This document shows, one piece after another, positions 7,006 through 7,871 of a stretch of 7,871 bases of DNA (positions are counted from its first letter, which is position 1; every line of letters starts with the position of its first letter). This DNA comes from JAEUIG01 sp046349775 (GTDB taxonomy: Bacteria > Planctomycetota > Planctomycetia > Planctomycetales > Planctomycetaceae). Below the pieces are notes generated by a model that was not told the DNA's origin, did no database searches, and saw only the letters and a program-made list of their open reading frames with translations. The stretch spans positions 1 through 7,871 of the forward strand of contig JAXMBS010000116.1 of assembly GCA_046349775.1 (NCBI GenBank), written 5' to 3'. The translations under genes were made by a program, and so were the position numbers.

Positions 7006-7383
7006 ATGAGAAACGGATTCTGGTTTGCAGTTGCCTTGCCGCTCACGGTCGCAGTCTTGAACGGCTGCGGACAATCGGGGTCCGCTCCAGCACAAGTCGA
7101 GAAGCATGCCGACGCCGACAGCCACAGCGACCATGTCGCGTCAGCAGATGCTGACGGTCATGATCATTCCGGATGGTGGTGCAGCGAGCACGGTGTCCCG
7201 GAGGAGGTCTGCGGATTGTGCGACAGCAAGCTGGCGGCGGAGTTTCAGAAGAAGGGGGACTGGTGCAAGGAGCACGACCGGCCGGATTCGCAGTGCTTCA
7301 AGTGTCATCCGGAGTTGCAGGCGAAGTTCGCGGCCCAGTACGAAGCCAAATACGGGAAACAGCCGCCAACGCCGGAAGGATGA
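7006..7383 (+). CDS. Small Cys/His-rich lipoprotein with two WCxEH modules, putative periplasmic metal carrier
   Basis: Protein of 125 residues. Residues 1-20 are a lipoprotein signal peptide ending in the lipobox LNG-C, with Cys21 the lipidated residue. Next comes a His/Asp-rich stretch (34-54; H34, H40, H43, H52, H54), typical of Zn/Co/Ni-binding linkers. Two modules follow: WCSEHGVPEEVCGLC (C59, H62, C69, C72) and WCKEHDRPDSQCFKC (C87, H90, C97, C100), both with spacing C-x2-H-x6-C-x2-C and 28 residues apart. A charged tail with Tyr/Lys/Gln ends in PPTPEG. The second module continues to His101, making a CxxCH that could accept covalent haem, though the shared pattern suggests metal coordination. 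It is the last gene of the efflux cluster and shares its module with the adaptor. I infer that it captures metal near the membrane and hands it to the adaptor or pump; no named family is recognised. Confidence 0.8.
   Translation: MRNGFWFAVALPLTVAVLNGCGQSGSAPAQVEKHADADSHSDHVASADADGHDHSGWWCSEHGVPEEVCGLCDSKLAAEFQKKGDWCKEHDRPDSQCFKCHPELQAKFAAQYEAKYGKQPPTPEG
7177..7317 (+). repeat. Tandem encoded WCxEHxxPxxxCxxC modules
   Basis: Two protein-level repeats (residues 58-76 and 86-104 of the lipoprotein) share W-C-x-E-H, Pro at the same place, C-x2-C and a Leu after it. The nucleotide sequences have diverged, so this is an old duplication rather than a recent tandem copy. A third copy with the same ligand spacing lies in the adaptor at 2423 onward. 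Confidence 0.75.
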
Positions 7384-7434
7384 CCAGCGGTCAGACGAAG
7401 GCGCACTGAACCCCACCGAATCGACTCCAACAAC

Positions 7435-7456
7435 GGCAGGCGGTGCGCCGCCTGCC
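7435..7456. terminator. GC-rich hairpin between convergent genes, possible terminator
   Basis: Perfect 9-bp arms GGCAGGCGG (7435-7443) and CCGCCTGCC (7448-7456) enclose a TGCG loop. It lies 52 bases after the lipoprotein stop and about 155 bases past the end of the convergent cytochrome gene. There is no T-run on the plus strand; on the minus strand the stem is followed by GTTGTTGG, slightly T-rich. It could stop transcription from one or both sides. A weaker stem, GTCTC/GAGAC at 7481-7498, lies close by. The rest of 7384-7610 shows no convincing gene. Confidence 0.45.
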
Positions 7457-7610
7457 AGCGTCTGCGCCAACATCGGCGGAGTCTCCCAGGGGCGAGACCC
7501 GTCGATTCACTGGTCCTGAAAAGAAGCAGATGCTGCGACTGACTCAAGCTGAGGACCATGCCCCTGAAACGGGCCAAGCGCATCGACGGAACTGTGGCGG
7601 TCAACGTGTC

Positions 7611-7871
7611 CTACTGCGCAGACTTCGCGGGGTTGTCGCGGAAGGCCCGGTGGCAGGACTTGCAATTGGCGGTGACTGCGTCAAAGGCCGACTTGGCAGC
7701 CGCCCGGTTTGCGGGTTGAATGCGCAGCGCGTCTTGCAGCTCCTGTGCGGCAGTCTCTGACGCACGCAGGGACTCCCGAAACGGATCCGGCTTTGTGGCT
7801 ACGTCCTGCATTCGCAACAGCTCTTTGAAATGTTCCTTCAGCAAGAGCGCCTCGTGGGCCGGATCGAGGTC
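7611..7871 (-). CDS. Cytochrome c'-like c-type cytochrome, C-terminal part (5' end beyond window)
   Basis: The minus-strand frame is open from the right edge to a TAG stop at 7611-7613, giving the last 86 residues of a protein whose start lies outside. The visible part is helical and rich in Ala/Glu/Lys/Arg, with LLLKEHFKELLRMQDVA, then DPFRESLRASETAAQEL, and a haem-binding CKSCH (7650-7664) followed by RAFRDN just before the C-terminus. A single CxxCH near the C-terminus of a helical protein is the arrangement of the cytochrome c' (class II) four-helix bundle, a periplasmic haem protein. It is convergent with the efflux cluster and separated by a hairpin, so it is probably not part of that operon. 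The TTG at 7842-7844 is not needed as a start because the frame runs through it. Electron transfer or gas binding cannot be decided from this fragment. Confidence 0.75.
   Translation of the reverse strand, partial: DLDPAHEALLLKEHFKELLRMQDVATKPDPFRESLRASETAAQELQDALRIQPANRAAAKSAFDAVTANCKSCHRAFRDNPAKSAQ

Noticed and set aside
1388..7577. Thirteen-base direct repeat TGAAACGGGCCAA at 1388-1400 and 7565-7577
   Set aside because: One shared 13-mer in a window this size is near chance expectation, and the flanks do not match, so it does not look like an element boundary.
7443..7760. Plus-strand open frame overlapping the cytochrome gene
   Set aside because: It overlaps the antisense strand of the haem-motif gene, has no ribosome binding site and no recognisable domain.

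Overview
The window is a GC-rich piece of a Gram-negative-type genome. The Cys/His-rich N-terminus of the adaptor and the cytochrome c'-like gene suggest a planctomycete; this is an inference from family resemblance, as no rRNA or other phylogenetic marker is present. No tRNA, rRNA, CRISPR array, insertion sequence or phage gene was seen.

Most of the window is one plus-strand cluster for a tripartite heavy-metal efflux pump of the HME-RND (Czc/Cus) type. In order it holds: the 5'-truncated outer-membrane channel gene (czcC-like, from the left edge to 1517); a small secreted cysteine-rich protein (1549-2043); the periplasmic adaptor (czcB-like, 2192-3817); the inner-membrane proton/metal antiporter (czcA-like, 3839-6976); and a small Cys/His-rich lipoprotein (7006-7383). 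The last three genes are separated by only 21-29 bases and each has a purine-rich ribosome binding site, so they probably form an operon. A good sigma70-type promoter lies just ahead of the cysteine-rich gene, inside the tail of the channel ORF. After a 227-base gap containing a perfect 9-bp GC hairpin comes the 3' end of a convergent gene (7611 to the right edge, minus strand) for a cytochrome c'-like protein.

The antiporter moves metal across the inner membrane using the proton gradient, the adaptor bridges the periplasm, and the channel opens the outer membrane. Its sequence is CzcA-like (GAIDFGLVVD in TM4, and none of the three CusA methionines), so a divalent ion such as Zn, Co, Cd or Ni is more likely than Cu(I)/Ag(I).

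The unusual content lies around the pump. The adaptor N-terminus and the lipoprotein share a metal-ligand module with identical spacing, C-x2-H-x6-C-x2-C, within WCxEHxxPxxxCxxC. The adaptor also ends in GCGCHDH, and a third protein with 14 cysteines is encoded between channel and adaptor. Together these look like a periplasmic metal-binding relay feeding a CzcA-type pump. In addition, the channel ORF loses coding character near position 1322 and lacks a recognisable family C-terminus, and the antiporter has unusual charged residues in TM10 and TM12. No regulator gene is visible.
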